Positions 27,401 through 39,400 of a DNA stretch of 64,000 nt are shown here, piece after piece. Under the pieces are notes generated by a model that saw nothing but the letters and a program-made list of their open reading frames with translations, was not told the DNA's origin and searched no databases. The stretch is from Stichopus chloronotus (taxonomy: Eukaryota; Echinodermata; Holothuroidea; Aspidochirotida; Stichopodidae), in NCBI GenBank assembly GCA_021234535.1, contig CM037845.1:12792643-12856642 (forward strand). Reading direction: 5' to 3'. Within the stretch, counting starts at the first letter, position 1, and the number at the start of each line of letters is the position of its first letter. Made by a program: the position numbers and the translations under genes.

Positions 27401-30400
27401 TTTAAAACCAATATGTGTGGAAATAAAATGATAGATTATTTATGTTTAAAGTAAGTTCTTTTTTAGAAATAAGTTCGTCACAGAAAGAAAAAAAAAATTC
27501 AAATGATACATTTCCATAGCTCATGCATAAATGTTTTGAGGAGATAGTTATTGTCTCTAATTGTTCATGAGCCTGAATGGTTTAACAATGGTCAAAGCTA
27601 TTTTCTTTGTATGCCATGTTGGTCCATTGTAAATGCCCTATTTCCCATCATTAAAGTGGCAAAGACTGATAGAAAAACCAAGACATTATTTTATTGGTCA
27701 TGTAAAACACTCCAACTTTTTATCCAATGCAATATGGCAAATACAAATCTCGGTGGATTGGCTGTTTGGATCCATCCCTCAGTATCATTTCCCATATCCT
27801 TTTATTTAATCCATTGCAGATATCGTTGGGTGGTACCACAAAAAAATCAATACTGGTACTTTTGGCACCTCAGTACCGGTACCAACTACAGTACTTTTCT
27901 TTGTACACATGGATCTCTGAAACTATGTTTGGAAATAATTTATAGATACATCCACTCAAACATGTATCCTAAATCATCCAGCCATATTCAATCTCTAGCA
28001 TCTCCAGGGAAAAGTACTGTATGTTATTCATTTTGTTATATTTGGTCTTATTTCTTAGACATGCTCAATTATAACAAAACAAATGTTAGAAAACAAATAT
28101 TTTCAGAAGATTCTTTGGTCTGCCTATCCTACATTCTGTATCAACTGGAAAAGTATACGCTTAGGCCTGTATATGCAAACTTTCTGAAAATTGACCTGGG
28201 ATGGTGTAAGTAGCCTACATTTCTAAACTTACTTGTAAATGTTTTACTCCTAAAAGCAGAGTGGTCCTGAGAAACAAATTTTATGGCAATGTTGATGTAC
28301 AGTTTCTGTATCAAGATGTTTTTGTGAAAAGCTGACAAAATTGCGTACTTTATTTCCAAGTAATATTATTAGCAGTTCACTAGGCTCCTACAGTGGGCCC
28401 TAGCATTAGTCTGCTACACATAAATTAGGCACCGTACAGTATAAGTTTTACTGCAAAACTTTACACGATTGATACAGAGCAATCCCAGCGCTTAAAAATA
28501 GCTCAATACTTATTGCTTCAGGTAAAGAAATTGCCTATTTGTGATTATGAAATAATTCGGTAAGATTCTGGCGCTAATCATAGGACTTTTCCTACAGTAA
28601 CAGATCTAACATTAGAAAGTGAGATAGAGCCATAGAAATGTATTAACCAGAATGACATGATCGAACAAAAGGTGAAGAACAAATTCTTGGGCCATATTTT
28701 CAATATATATGGCAAATTGTAGTAAGCAGAATAGTTTTGCCTCACAGAGCAAGGACACAGCCAATTGTATTCTCCAAGAGTGTGTGAATAGTTAGCTTCT
28801 GGTTTACATATTTCTATGTGATGTTGAAGTTAGCATAGGACTACGACATTCATCATTTTGATGCTGCTTCAAGGAGTAGATTTTATGCCAATGCTAGTAT
28901 GGTGGTAGCAAGGATGTCCTCTTTTTCTTTGAATATTGTTTGCCTGACCAAATTAATTGGCACTGAATCAGTTTCGGTATAAACATATTTATGGAGGTAT
29001 ACCAGGGATATTTCTGAGTCATGTAGTGTTACAAGAAACCAGTGTTTTGAATTTGAGAAAGCCTGAAGTGCACGTTACAGTACATCCTTTATGGCAATGT
29101 TGTTTACATCGAGTCTTGAACTTAAACGTTTCATCTTTGAAATAGCCAAACGGTAAGATTTTTTAAGCTGACATTATGCATGAGTTAGTTAACAATAAAC
29201 AGCAATGTCTGCTAGGACTTTTTAATACTTGTCAGCGGCCTCATATTTTTAGACAATTTTGAGATAGATTTGTGGGAATTAGCGGTACATTTCAAGGATA
29301 CTAATTGATTATTTTATTGAAATGGTACCACTTTCGATACATGAAGCCTGTACCAGGCGGATTTGCGAAAGTGCGAGAAAGTACTGGTGGCAGTAATGGT
29401 CCGTCACAACTGGTGCCGAGCAGTACTGGTACAAAACAAACATGCCCTACTAACTTGAGGTACTGGTATACTGCCCAACCCTGATTTACTAACTACGTAC
29501 CTCACATTTAATGCAACCTGCCAGTTTTGAGAGGAATTTTTTTGATACTGTTTATGTTTAACTTGTCACTCTATCCTGACATTTGAAAGAGTTTGCTCTT
29601 TTCAGCCTTGCATTATTTTCCAGTGAGTTACATCCACAATTGATATGACCAAAGTTGTTTTTTAAAAACCATATGAAATTAGTTACATTTTGATCTAATA
29701 GTTTTCCTTTCATTTTCTTTGATTGTGTTTACTTCTGCACAGGCCCCCCCCCCCATCCTTGAATAACGAATGTGTGCCTCTCAGCTTTGCATGAGTTGCC
29801 GTGATGTGAAGATCTTGAGTGGCTCTGACAGCCAGACATTTAGTTCTTTCAGTTTCTGCATACAGCCACCAACTTGTGACATATCAGTGTTACCTCAGCA
29901 TGCCTGTGAGAAATCGTTTAGCTGTGTCAAACATTCTTCTTCCTTCTCTATGATGATTATTTGGTTGCATGACACCTGTCTTTGCAAATTAATTGTCTTG
30001 TTCCAATTAACGTTTTGTCACTCCCTTCCATTTTTTCTTATGATTATTATTATCATGGTGTCTGTTATATTTCATCATGTGTGTACATTGCCCAAAGGTG
30101 AATAGTGAGCTGCTGGGTGGGACAGTAGGAGAAGAAATTAAACAGCTTTCTTTGCCTCTGAATCTTGTGACATCATGAGATGGCAGGAAAATTTTGTTGA
30201 CCAAATTGTGTTGCAAGCTGAAAATTATTTTTTGTACCAAGGAATGACTTGTACTGTAACCTACAAAACAGCTGCAAAGTGTGATCTTTATAATATCACT
30301 GTCACCATCACGGTGACTGAGTAAAGTTTTAAATCCTTCCCACTTTTGCACACGGAAGCAATACCCTCCATGACTAATTCCTTCATTTGCCCAGAATCCA

Positions 30401-33400
30401 TTAATTAATGAAAACTTTACCTTCCCCTCAGGCGAAAGGGAGACACTGACAGAAGGAAAATTACTGTTATTGGCTCTCGAAGATGGAACACTGCGAGGAG
30501 TGGGCCTCCATAGCCGCAAGGAGGTAATTACGGTCGTTTAACAAATCAAGCTTACATCAACGTTATCACTCCCCACCATTCACTTCAGTCCCCCCCCAAG
30601 TGTTCCTCAATTTTATCGACCCTTTTTTTTTACGCGTCTTCTTTATCTCACATCTCATCCTACTTTTGCTGCACATTCTCATTGATACAGACCCCTTCGA
30701 TGTTTATCTTCTATTTCCATCTCTCCTATCTTTCCCTCCCCCCTCTTTCTTTTCTCTACCCTTTGCAAATTTTAACCGTTTGAATTTAATGCTAGTATGC
30801 ATTTCATTTGCTCCTGTTGCCCGATTCGAAAGGCAGGGTGGAGTTCGTCGATCGTGCCATTTGTGATGAAAGTGAAATTACTAAGAAATCAACATCACAA
30901 GTGACTAGTTTACTTAATGTCATTGAAGTGAACGTTGAGCTCTCTCATATCAAGAAGTGACATCCACTTGGATAAAGAGCCGGCAATTGATTGCAAACTG
31001 TTGTGTGGGGAAAGTTTCTATCACGGTAGTGGCAGAAACGGCCTGGTTTCAGTGGTTTACGATCCACTACTTTGTGCATATATAAGCGGGGATGGATATT
31101 GTGACAACAGTCAAGTGTATTAGACTGGGAACTAGTGAAGATTTAATTCACATCTTGGGTACAAAAGGTTTGATTGGATGAATGGAAAGGGGGTGGTGAC
31201 ACATAGCAAGCACTAGGCACATATTGAGTACATTGATGAAACTCGATGAAACAAGTACATTGTTTGCATGTGCCTTAAAACAAATCAACAATATTAAAGT
31301 GTTCAAATTGGTGCAAAAGTCACTTTGAGCTCCCTCAAAGAGGATGCTGTTTTTAGCACATTGAAGGCACATATTGAGTACATCAATGAAATTTCACAGG
31401 TAAATTGCTTGTGTTCCCATACATAACAGATCGGTATTTCTTAAGTGTTAAGATAAGTGCAAAATGCACTTAAGAGTTCCCAAACATGGTGGTGTTTTTT
31501 CCACATTTCACAGAAATACTAAAATGTAGACTTCAAACTATTGTGCCATCCCCAATGAAACACACTAAATTTTTCTGCCATAACAAAGAATCCATATTTA
31601 CAATTATCCACGTAGTCTAGAGTTTTTTCTATGGTTCCACTCAAATTGAAATTAAACAATTCAATGCTGGTATTGGGCATGTCATTGATAAGAGCGACAG
31701 CACGATTGACCATTAGGTCTGAATATCCAACGGATGTCACCTTTTCACCCATGGTGCACCCTTGCTTTAAGCAGAATCAATTTTCCTCACTTATGCACGT
31801 GGAGTTTGAATTGTACCATCATATTTCTGTTTCACATCTAAAGCAAATATTGTGTACATCACTGAAACTCAAAAATGAAAATTTGCGGTAGGCTGTTGGA
31901 CACTATCTAACTCAACGAGGCTATGCAGAACCCGACTGGAAATTGTTTTTAGGAGAAACATTCGCGTGAAACATGGGCTTGTTGCATGTAATTGTGGTGA
32001 AATATTTTCAACTTTTATAAGTGAAATGACGACTTTTTAAATGATAGAATTGACATACTTTTAAATAATGACAATATGACAGGATGTTGGTTCTTATGAC
32101 CAATTAGACTGGTTTCTGCTCTCATATTTAAATGTGATTGTGGAATTTGCATGTAATTGTGGTGAAGTATTTTCAACTTTTTGTAAATGAAAATGTCTAC
32201 TTTTTAAATGATAGAATTGACGTACTTTTAAATAATAACAATATGACAGAGTGTTGGTTCTTATGACCAATTAGACTGGTTTCTGCTCTCATATTTAAAT
32301 GTGGAGAAGCATCATCAGTAGAAAAAGTTATTAATGTTTATGTATGGCATGTATGTCACAATATTTTTATTGTTAGAGAATGCGTTTTCTGTAGCGCACG
32401 TTAGCAAGTTAAAGCTCAGAGTGCGGCTATGAGTGCATTTAGCAGATCTCCCTGGGAGTACTGACTGTTACACAATTCTTCCTTACTTTAAAACCTTGAC
32501 TGCAAGTAAATCTTTTAGATATGGGGCCCTTTCATAGGCAAGAATTCGCTCATTTGGAAACAGCTTAGATGACAGTGGATGCTGTGATATTTAGATCCCA
32601 GTGTTTCAGAATGGCCTCTGATAGGTGCTGGGATTTGATATGGGGGTTTGCATGTCATTTTGGAGACTACAGGTGAGACTGGTTCTCTTTGTTTGGGTTT
32701 GGGGTGGGATATTACACCCGCTTTTCAAAAAAAAAATGCCTGTATTGGCCATGACAAATTCGTCTTCCTCATAGGTTGTTAGTAGGAGTTTTTCTTTGAT
32801 CATCTCTTTCCTCAATGAAATCTGTTGTTGCTACAGAGAACACATGATAACGGAGCACTTCTCCCCTAGTGAAGCCTACGAAGGTGGGAAGTAGGTGTGC
32901 AGAGTTTCTGTTGAGGTAGGAAAAATTTCAGTAGGTTTGGTGTAGACTTTGGTATCTAGTAAACCAGTAGAGTGAAACTTAGGACCTTTGAAGCTGCTCA
33001 GATCTAGGTACATAACCACAGAGTTGGAGACTTCTGCTGTGAACTTGAGTAGATGATGAATTTTATTCATACTTACCAAGAAAGTCTCCAGTTCTGTGGC
33101 CGTTGCACCATACAGCAATTGGATATCATCTCTGTAACAAAGCTATTTTTGAAGGATCCGTTAGGACAATCTGTTTTTCGATTTTGTGCGTAAAAAATCA
33201 CAGATTTCTGGTAGAGCTTGGCAATTGACCCATAGCACAGCCAATTTTTTTGGCAATGAAACTGTTTATTAAACTCCAGTTCCTTTTGAAGATGAGTTCA
33301 ACTAGTTTGCACATGGAGGTGGAAGAAATTTTATTAATTTCATGTAGGCTGTTATCTGCCTTTGCAAAAGGAAGGGAAGGGGGTAGGGGGCTTGTGTCAT

Positions 33401-36400
33401 TTTGGTATAGTACTTACATTACTGGTGTGCGAGTTTCGTGGTTGTACGGGGATGGGTACTAGACAGATGCATAGACATGACTAGACAGATGCCTTTCGAC
33501 TTCAGCTTGATAGTCTGTGTGACTTGAGTATCGCAATGTCTCTACCTTTATCAACGGTTCATAATGACAGAGAGGTCGTTTTCAGTGTATTCAATACATT
33601 GCCTTTTACATTACCGATAGGAACACTAGCTATTTCTGCCTGTGCTGCTTCTAGATAGTCTGCTACATTTTTGCTGAAGGTCATTTGAGGTGATCTTGTA
33701 GATGGGAGCAGAATTCACTGTGGCACTTTCGCTTTTTATCATGCACGATGAAGCGAATTCTGATCTTAAGTTCTCTTTAGGTCTTCAAAAGAAGTGTTTC
33801 AGTTTTACTGGCCCAGCAATACGTATCAGCTCTTTACCCAGTGCAATAATCTCTGTATCAGACATGCTGCTGTCAGAGATGTTGAGCACGAACTTTGAAA
33901 ATGTTTCTGCTTCTCTATGGAGTGATAAGATTTGTAAATGGCTATGTGTAGCCTCATATCCATTGCATTTGGTGGTTCTCAGCTTCAAAAGAACAGACTA
34001 ACTTTCTTTTTTGGAATCTGTTATTACCCTTAGATATGGTAAAAGAGGAAGAAGAAAGAGAGGACAGAAAACTTTGAATGTTTAAAAGATGGGATGATGA
34101 ACTGCTCCTTCTTGAGAATTTGGTGTCCCTAAAATGAGCCATTGACTTTTATTGCGATGTTCTACCTCTCCTTAAGTATGATGTCTTTTGAATGCTTTTG
34201 AACGGTAGGAGACTTCATTCTCTTCATTCCTGGCAGATGCTTTTACGAGCGTTTTTTAGGAGGCAGTTAGCCTCAACGGATTCAGAAATGGGGTTCAGGT
34301 CAGCCTTGGCTCTAGCTTCCTTTCCGAGGAATCTCTCACTTAGCCTTTCGTCTTGCCGTGACAGCTTTTCTCTCTAACGCCGCAGAGTATTTTTCCTGCC
34401 TGTCGAAGAACAGGGTTCCTAGAACTTGTAAACTCCTGCGAGAAGTTAAGGTGCCCCCGAGGTGGCTCTCTTTGGACCATAAACCGGTATAGGGTACACT
34501 TTTTGATAGTGTCGTCCGTGTGTGTGAGATGCCATGTAGCTCAACAAAGCAATGACCTTCTACTGAATTTCCCTTCAAAGTCTCAGGGTGGTCTCTTAAA
34601 GTGATTGCGTGCGTAGGCAAAAAGTAAAAACATTGAAATTTCATCTTCAAAATTTTCGTAAGGCTTTCAATTACACCATTTAGACAATCTGGGAAAAAGT
34701 TTCAGTTGGTTAATTTTGCCATATGATTTCAAATTCTTCTAACATAACGACAAAAAGTGTAGAATACGATAATGTAGTGGTTGACAGTTTTCATTCAAAT
34801 CAACGGCGTGCTTTTTGAGCAAGCCAATGGGAAGTATACTAGTAGTGAATATTCAGTTAACAACTCAGGATCACCGATGCCGCGGGCAAGGTTGTGTTCA
34901 GTTCGTGGGTTATTTGTAAGTACGGTGTTTCCTTTCACCAAATACTGCAATTCCCAATACCTACCAAGAAGCGACGACTTGAGCAGTATGTTTTTGATAC
35001 ACAAGTGAGACCTGTACTGTTGGATATTCATTATGTAGGCGCTTATAGTAAGAACCGTTAATTTTCAAATATGATTTCTGTTTTTTACTGTTTTTATGCC
35101 AATCCCGTACATTTCTTTTCAAAGTAGTTACTGTCATTTTCCTTCATTGAAAGACATAGTCCGTTCGTGTACAACCTCGCGTGTACATTTAAAGATAAAG
35201 AAAAAGTTGAGATCAAACATAATCTTACCTTTTTGGTTTTTCAGTACACACGCAATCACTTTAATGTTTGTAGTTTTTCCTCCTCTGAATGGATCCTGTC
35301 CGTTGGCCGCGTATTGGCGGGAGTACATCGTTAACGAGGGATGTCATCCTCTGTATGTTCTTTAAATGTGCGAAAATCGAGGCCCAGTTTGAGTCTCTTC
35401 GAGGGCATTTCACACTAATTTGAACACTTAAGAAATGCTGCTCTCTTATCAGGGGCATGTGAGGAATGTACCTGTGGAGTTTCATTAATGCACTCGATGT
35501 GTGCCTTCATCGTGCCAAAAAAAACAAAAAAAAACCCTCTTTGGCTGAGCTCATAAGTGACTTTTGCACCATTTGAACACTTAAGAAATGCTGATTCACT
35601 ATCAGGGCCATGTAAGGAATGAATCCGAAAAGTTTCATTGATGTACTCAATATGTGCTTAAAATGAGCTTAAACAGCGCCCTCTTTAGGGTGTTCAACTT
35701 GAACACTCAAAAAATCCTGATCTATCGGTGGCATGCAGGGAATGTACCTGTGACGTTTTATCAATGTACTCAATATGTGCCGTAAATGTGCCCAAAACGG
35801 TGCCCTTTTTTAGAAGTTCTAAAGTGCCTTTTGCACCAATTTGAACAGTCAAGAATTGCTGATCTGTTATCAGGGGCATGCAATGAATATAATCAGTTTC
35901 ATTGATTTACCCTATATGTGCTTTAAATGTGCCCAAGCGGCACCCTCTTTTGGGTGTTCTCAAGTGCCTTTTGCACCAATGTGAACACTCAATAATTGCT
36001 GACCTATTATCAGGGGCATGTAAGGAATGTACTCGCCAAGTTTCATGTCCCCAATATGTGCTTTAAATGTGTCCAAAACAGCACCATCTTTCTGGCGTTT
36101 TTAAGTGCCTTTTTCAGCAATTTGGACACTTAAGAATTGCTGATCTGTTATCAGGAGCATGCAAAGAATGTACTTGCAAAGTTTCATCGATGTACTCGAT
36201 ATGTGATTTAAATGTGAAAACCATGTCTATTGAAGGCATTCTTAAGTGCCTTTTGCACCATTTTGTGCACTTAAGAACATCAGATCTGCAATCGGGAGCG
36301 TGAAAGTAACCAGACTGCGCTATTTTCATGAATGTACTCAAAGATGTAATTTAATTGTATTACTTTGGGGGTATTCAACCCTCCCCCACGCCCCGACGTG

Positions 36401-39400
36401 CAATTTTCAAAACTTAGGAATGTCTGTTACTATGTTTCCACACCACTCCATTTCCATTCATGCAATCAAACCTTTTGTCCTCAAGAAGTGAATTAAATCT
36501 TCTCTATTTTCCGGACTACATGTGCTTAGTCACCGTCTTGTTTGACGTCCTTGAAGTCAGAGGTTTGGGTCTTCATTAGATAAACTATAAAATAGTGCAG
36601 GAGACACTGAACATCATTTGCTACTTTCTGAAAGAGTTGATTGTTTGTTCATTTGGCGCTCATCCATCTGTTCATTAAAGGAGAAGGCAAGTCAGGACTT
36701 TTGACAATGTTAAATGAGAGACTAACATATGGTGAACACCATTACCAAATTTCAGTTAAATACGTTGCTTAATTCCCAAGATATTGCAATTTGAATGCTC
36801 ATATAAAAATTATGAGGAAGCTGCCATTTTGAGATTGTGATGACATCACCAGACCACATGTGATTGAAAAGCTTTTGTTTTTCTTTACATTTCATTGTCA
36901 ATAAATTTTAACAGTCATGCCTAGATTCAAGTCACAGTATTAATGATTTGATTATTACATGATACACCTCAGTAATTCAACACAAAATTTGTACAAGTGT
37001 GTTTCGGATTGATAGAAATAATAGGTAAGGAATATAAAGAAATGCATTAAAATTTTTGCTGTCTGTGGTTATGTGACATCATTATTCGACTTACTCAAGT
37101 TGTTTTACATTCAACTTAGGCAAAAATGGAAGCACCCTTCTCTGAATTTCAAAAGTGTGTAACTTGGATAGGAAACAATATTTCTGAATGAAAGTTTGGG
37201 AAGATGTTTGTCAAACACTTCTGCTTCACTTTGATAAATATACTCCCAGGGTTTCCTTCTCCTTTAATTCACCTCGCCTTCATTCTTTCTTTTATTATGA
37301 ATTTGCTCAATTTGTTTGAGTTAATGTAAAAAGCAAGTCTCACATTTTGCTGAGGTGACCACGACTACGAGTACGTCTGTCTCTTCTTAAATTTTGTCAG
37401 CACGAATGACACTTGTATGGCTCAGAATGGATACATATCAGTTACATTCTCTGCACTTTGTAACCAAATGTTACCATATGTCGATTACTCAAGATACCCA
37501 CTTTTCTTCTGTCAACATCAGGGAGATGCCGAGCAGTTGTTGTGCGCTTTTGGTAGAATGGGTTCACATTATCTTATGTCACATGCATGCTGGTTGGCAT
37601 GGTCGACAGTGTCTTCTCTACAGTTGCCACCATTTAATGTGCGGAATAACAAAATTTCCATACGTCAAACCTTCCATGCCAAAGGAAATTTAACACTTCA
37701 CAAACTTAAGTGCCTCATCTGAGGGTAAACAACGAAATGAAATAACAAAGTGAAATTAGTAATATTTAATATCAAAGTCTGGAGATAGATGTAATCACTG
37801 ACAGTGTGTCCTTTTGGTTGCATTGTCAGCAATGCTGCACATACTGCTCGGTGCTGTGTTCCTTCCATTTTTACCAGCAGCATATAGCGTTGTCAAAGTT
37901 CTGAAGATCGTTTTCAGGGTCCTTGGATCCCTTTTAGATCAGAATTGATCAAAACTAACCAATGTCCTTACATATTTTTACCACAAATGACTGCCGATGT
38001 CAACCAGCTAACACTAATAGCCCAATACCGCTAAATTTGTCAACTTGAATGTTTCCTGTAAATGTTGGGAGTGCAGACTGGACTAGACATGAAAAAATTC
38101 AAGTACTAATAACTTTAAAATGTTTTGATGTAATTGTTCCAAACACAATGCAAGATGCCTCTAAAAGACAATTTCAGATGAAAAAAAAAAAAAATGAAAG
38201 CTGCAAACAGAATTTTTTACCAGAAATAGTCATCATGTTGGCAATTTGTGTGGATAATATCGTTTGATTTCTTGTCCCTTTGCCCTTCATCAGGTTTTCA
38301 AATTTGAGGCTTCATCTGCTTTCAACTGCTGTGGGTTCCTATCTCCTGAGAAGGTTATCGGAGGTAATCAGGATGGCAGCATCCACATTTTAGACGTAAG
38401 GAATCCGAGGTGAGTTATCTCCTGCAGTGCAATTTTGACCCATTCGGCCATTCAGCCATTATAGTTAAACTTTACATGCTGAACTCTCAGCCACAGTCTC
38501 GTGATGTTTTGCTAACACATTAAGAGTGGACTGTGCATTAACTGAAGGCTAATGCACGAACGTTGGGTCGATGCGAGTGATGCACGAGGGTGCATCAGCG
38601 ATAGCATTAACCCCCGTGCATTATCGTAGCAGTAACCCCCGTGCATTATCCTCTGTTAATGCACAGGTCCAGTGTTGACTAGCCTGGTTCATTCACACAC
38701 TGTGAGATTGTGATAAAAAGCCACAATAAGGGTTTGTAAGTAAATACATTTTCATTGAAAACGAATCTTGGGAATTGGTTAACATGATTCACAACATGTC
38801 AACAATGCTCATGTGTGATAGACAAACTACCACCATTGTTTTGTATAAGATAGCAGCAGACAAAACACTGTTAATCTATGTCTTTGATTCCTTGCCGAAG
38901 GTAGGTGAAGAGTATATGCTGTCAACTTAAGCTGGCATGCGTGTGCTCGTGTGTGTTTGAGTATGTGACACCTTGGCCTGTAAACACAATATCTCACGAT
39001 CAGAAAGGTCATTTGGGGTCACCAGAGGTTAAAGTTTGAAACTCTCTGAACTGAGATATCTCAGCAACTGAATGTTAATGGAGCTGTAAATGGTTAACAT
39101 AGGTAAGTCTTAATAAGATGATCCCTGCACTTTTTATGGTTTTATGGAGGTCAAAGTTCATGTGCAGTCAGTAGCGGTCATGGTTTGAAAAACTTGTAGA
39201 AAAGGTATTTCAGTAAGGGAAAGTTGTTAGACGTGCAAACTCGACTTGTGGGTTGTACATTGCAGGTAGATGATCCTCATTATTTTTCATGGAGGTTAAA
39301 GGTCATTCGAGGTCATCAGAGGTTAGGGTCTGAACATTGCTAAGATAGATATCTCAGCAATTGAATGTTGCTGGACTTCAAACTTAGTGTGTTGGTAGTC

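Larger units (their letters stand above)
31137..36502. mobile_element. 5.4-kb foldback-like element with tandem-repeat inverted ends
   Basis: GAAGATTTAATTCAC and the next ~50 bp at 31137-31200 recur inverted at 36437-36502 with about 85% identity by eye. Inside each end, the same ~125-150-bp unit (CACTTAAGAATTGCTGATC, ATGTACTCAATATGTGC) occurs in opposite orientation: about eight copies on the right (35400-36430) and two to three decayed copies on the left (31210-31470). The enclosed DNA contains a Penelope-like RT remnant. No TSD was found at these borders. It fills most of PAAF1 intron 8. Confidence 0.65.

Noticed and set aside
27551..28213. 220-codon ORF on the plus strand
   Set aside because: No recognisable domain, AT-rich aromatic composition, in an intron; treated as chance or decayed transposon sequence.
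30007..30519. 170-codon minus ORF
   Set aside because: Shadow of PAAF1 exon 8 on the opposite strand.
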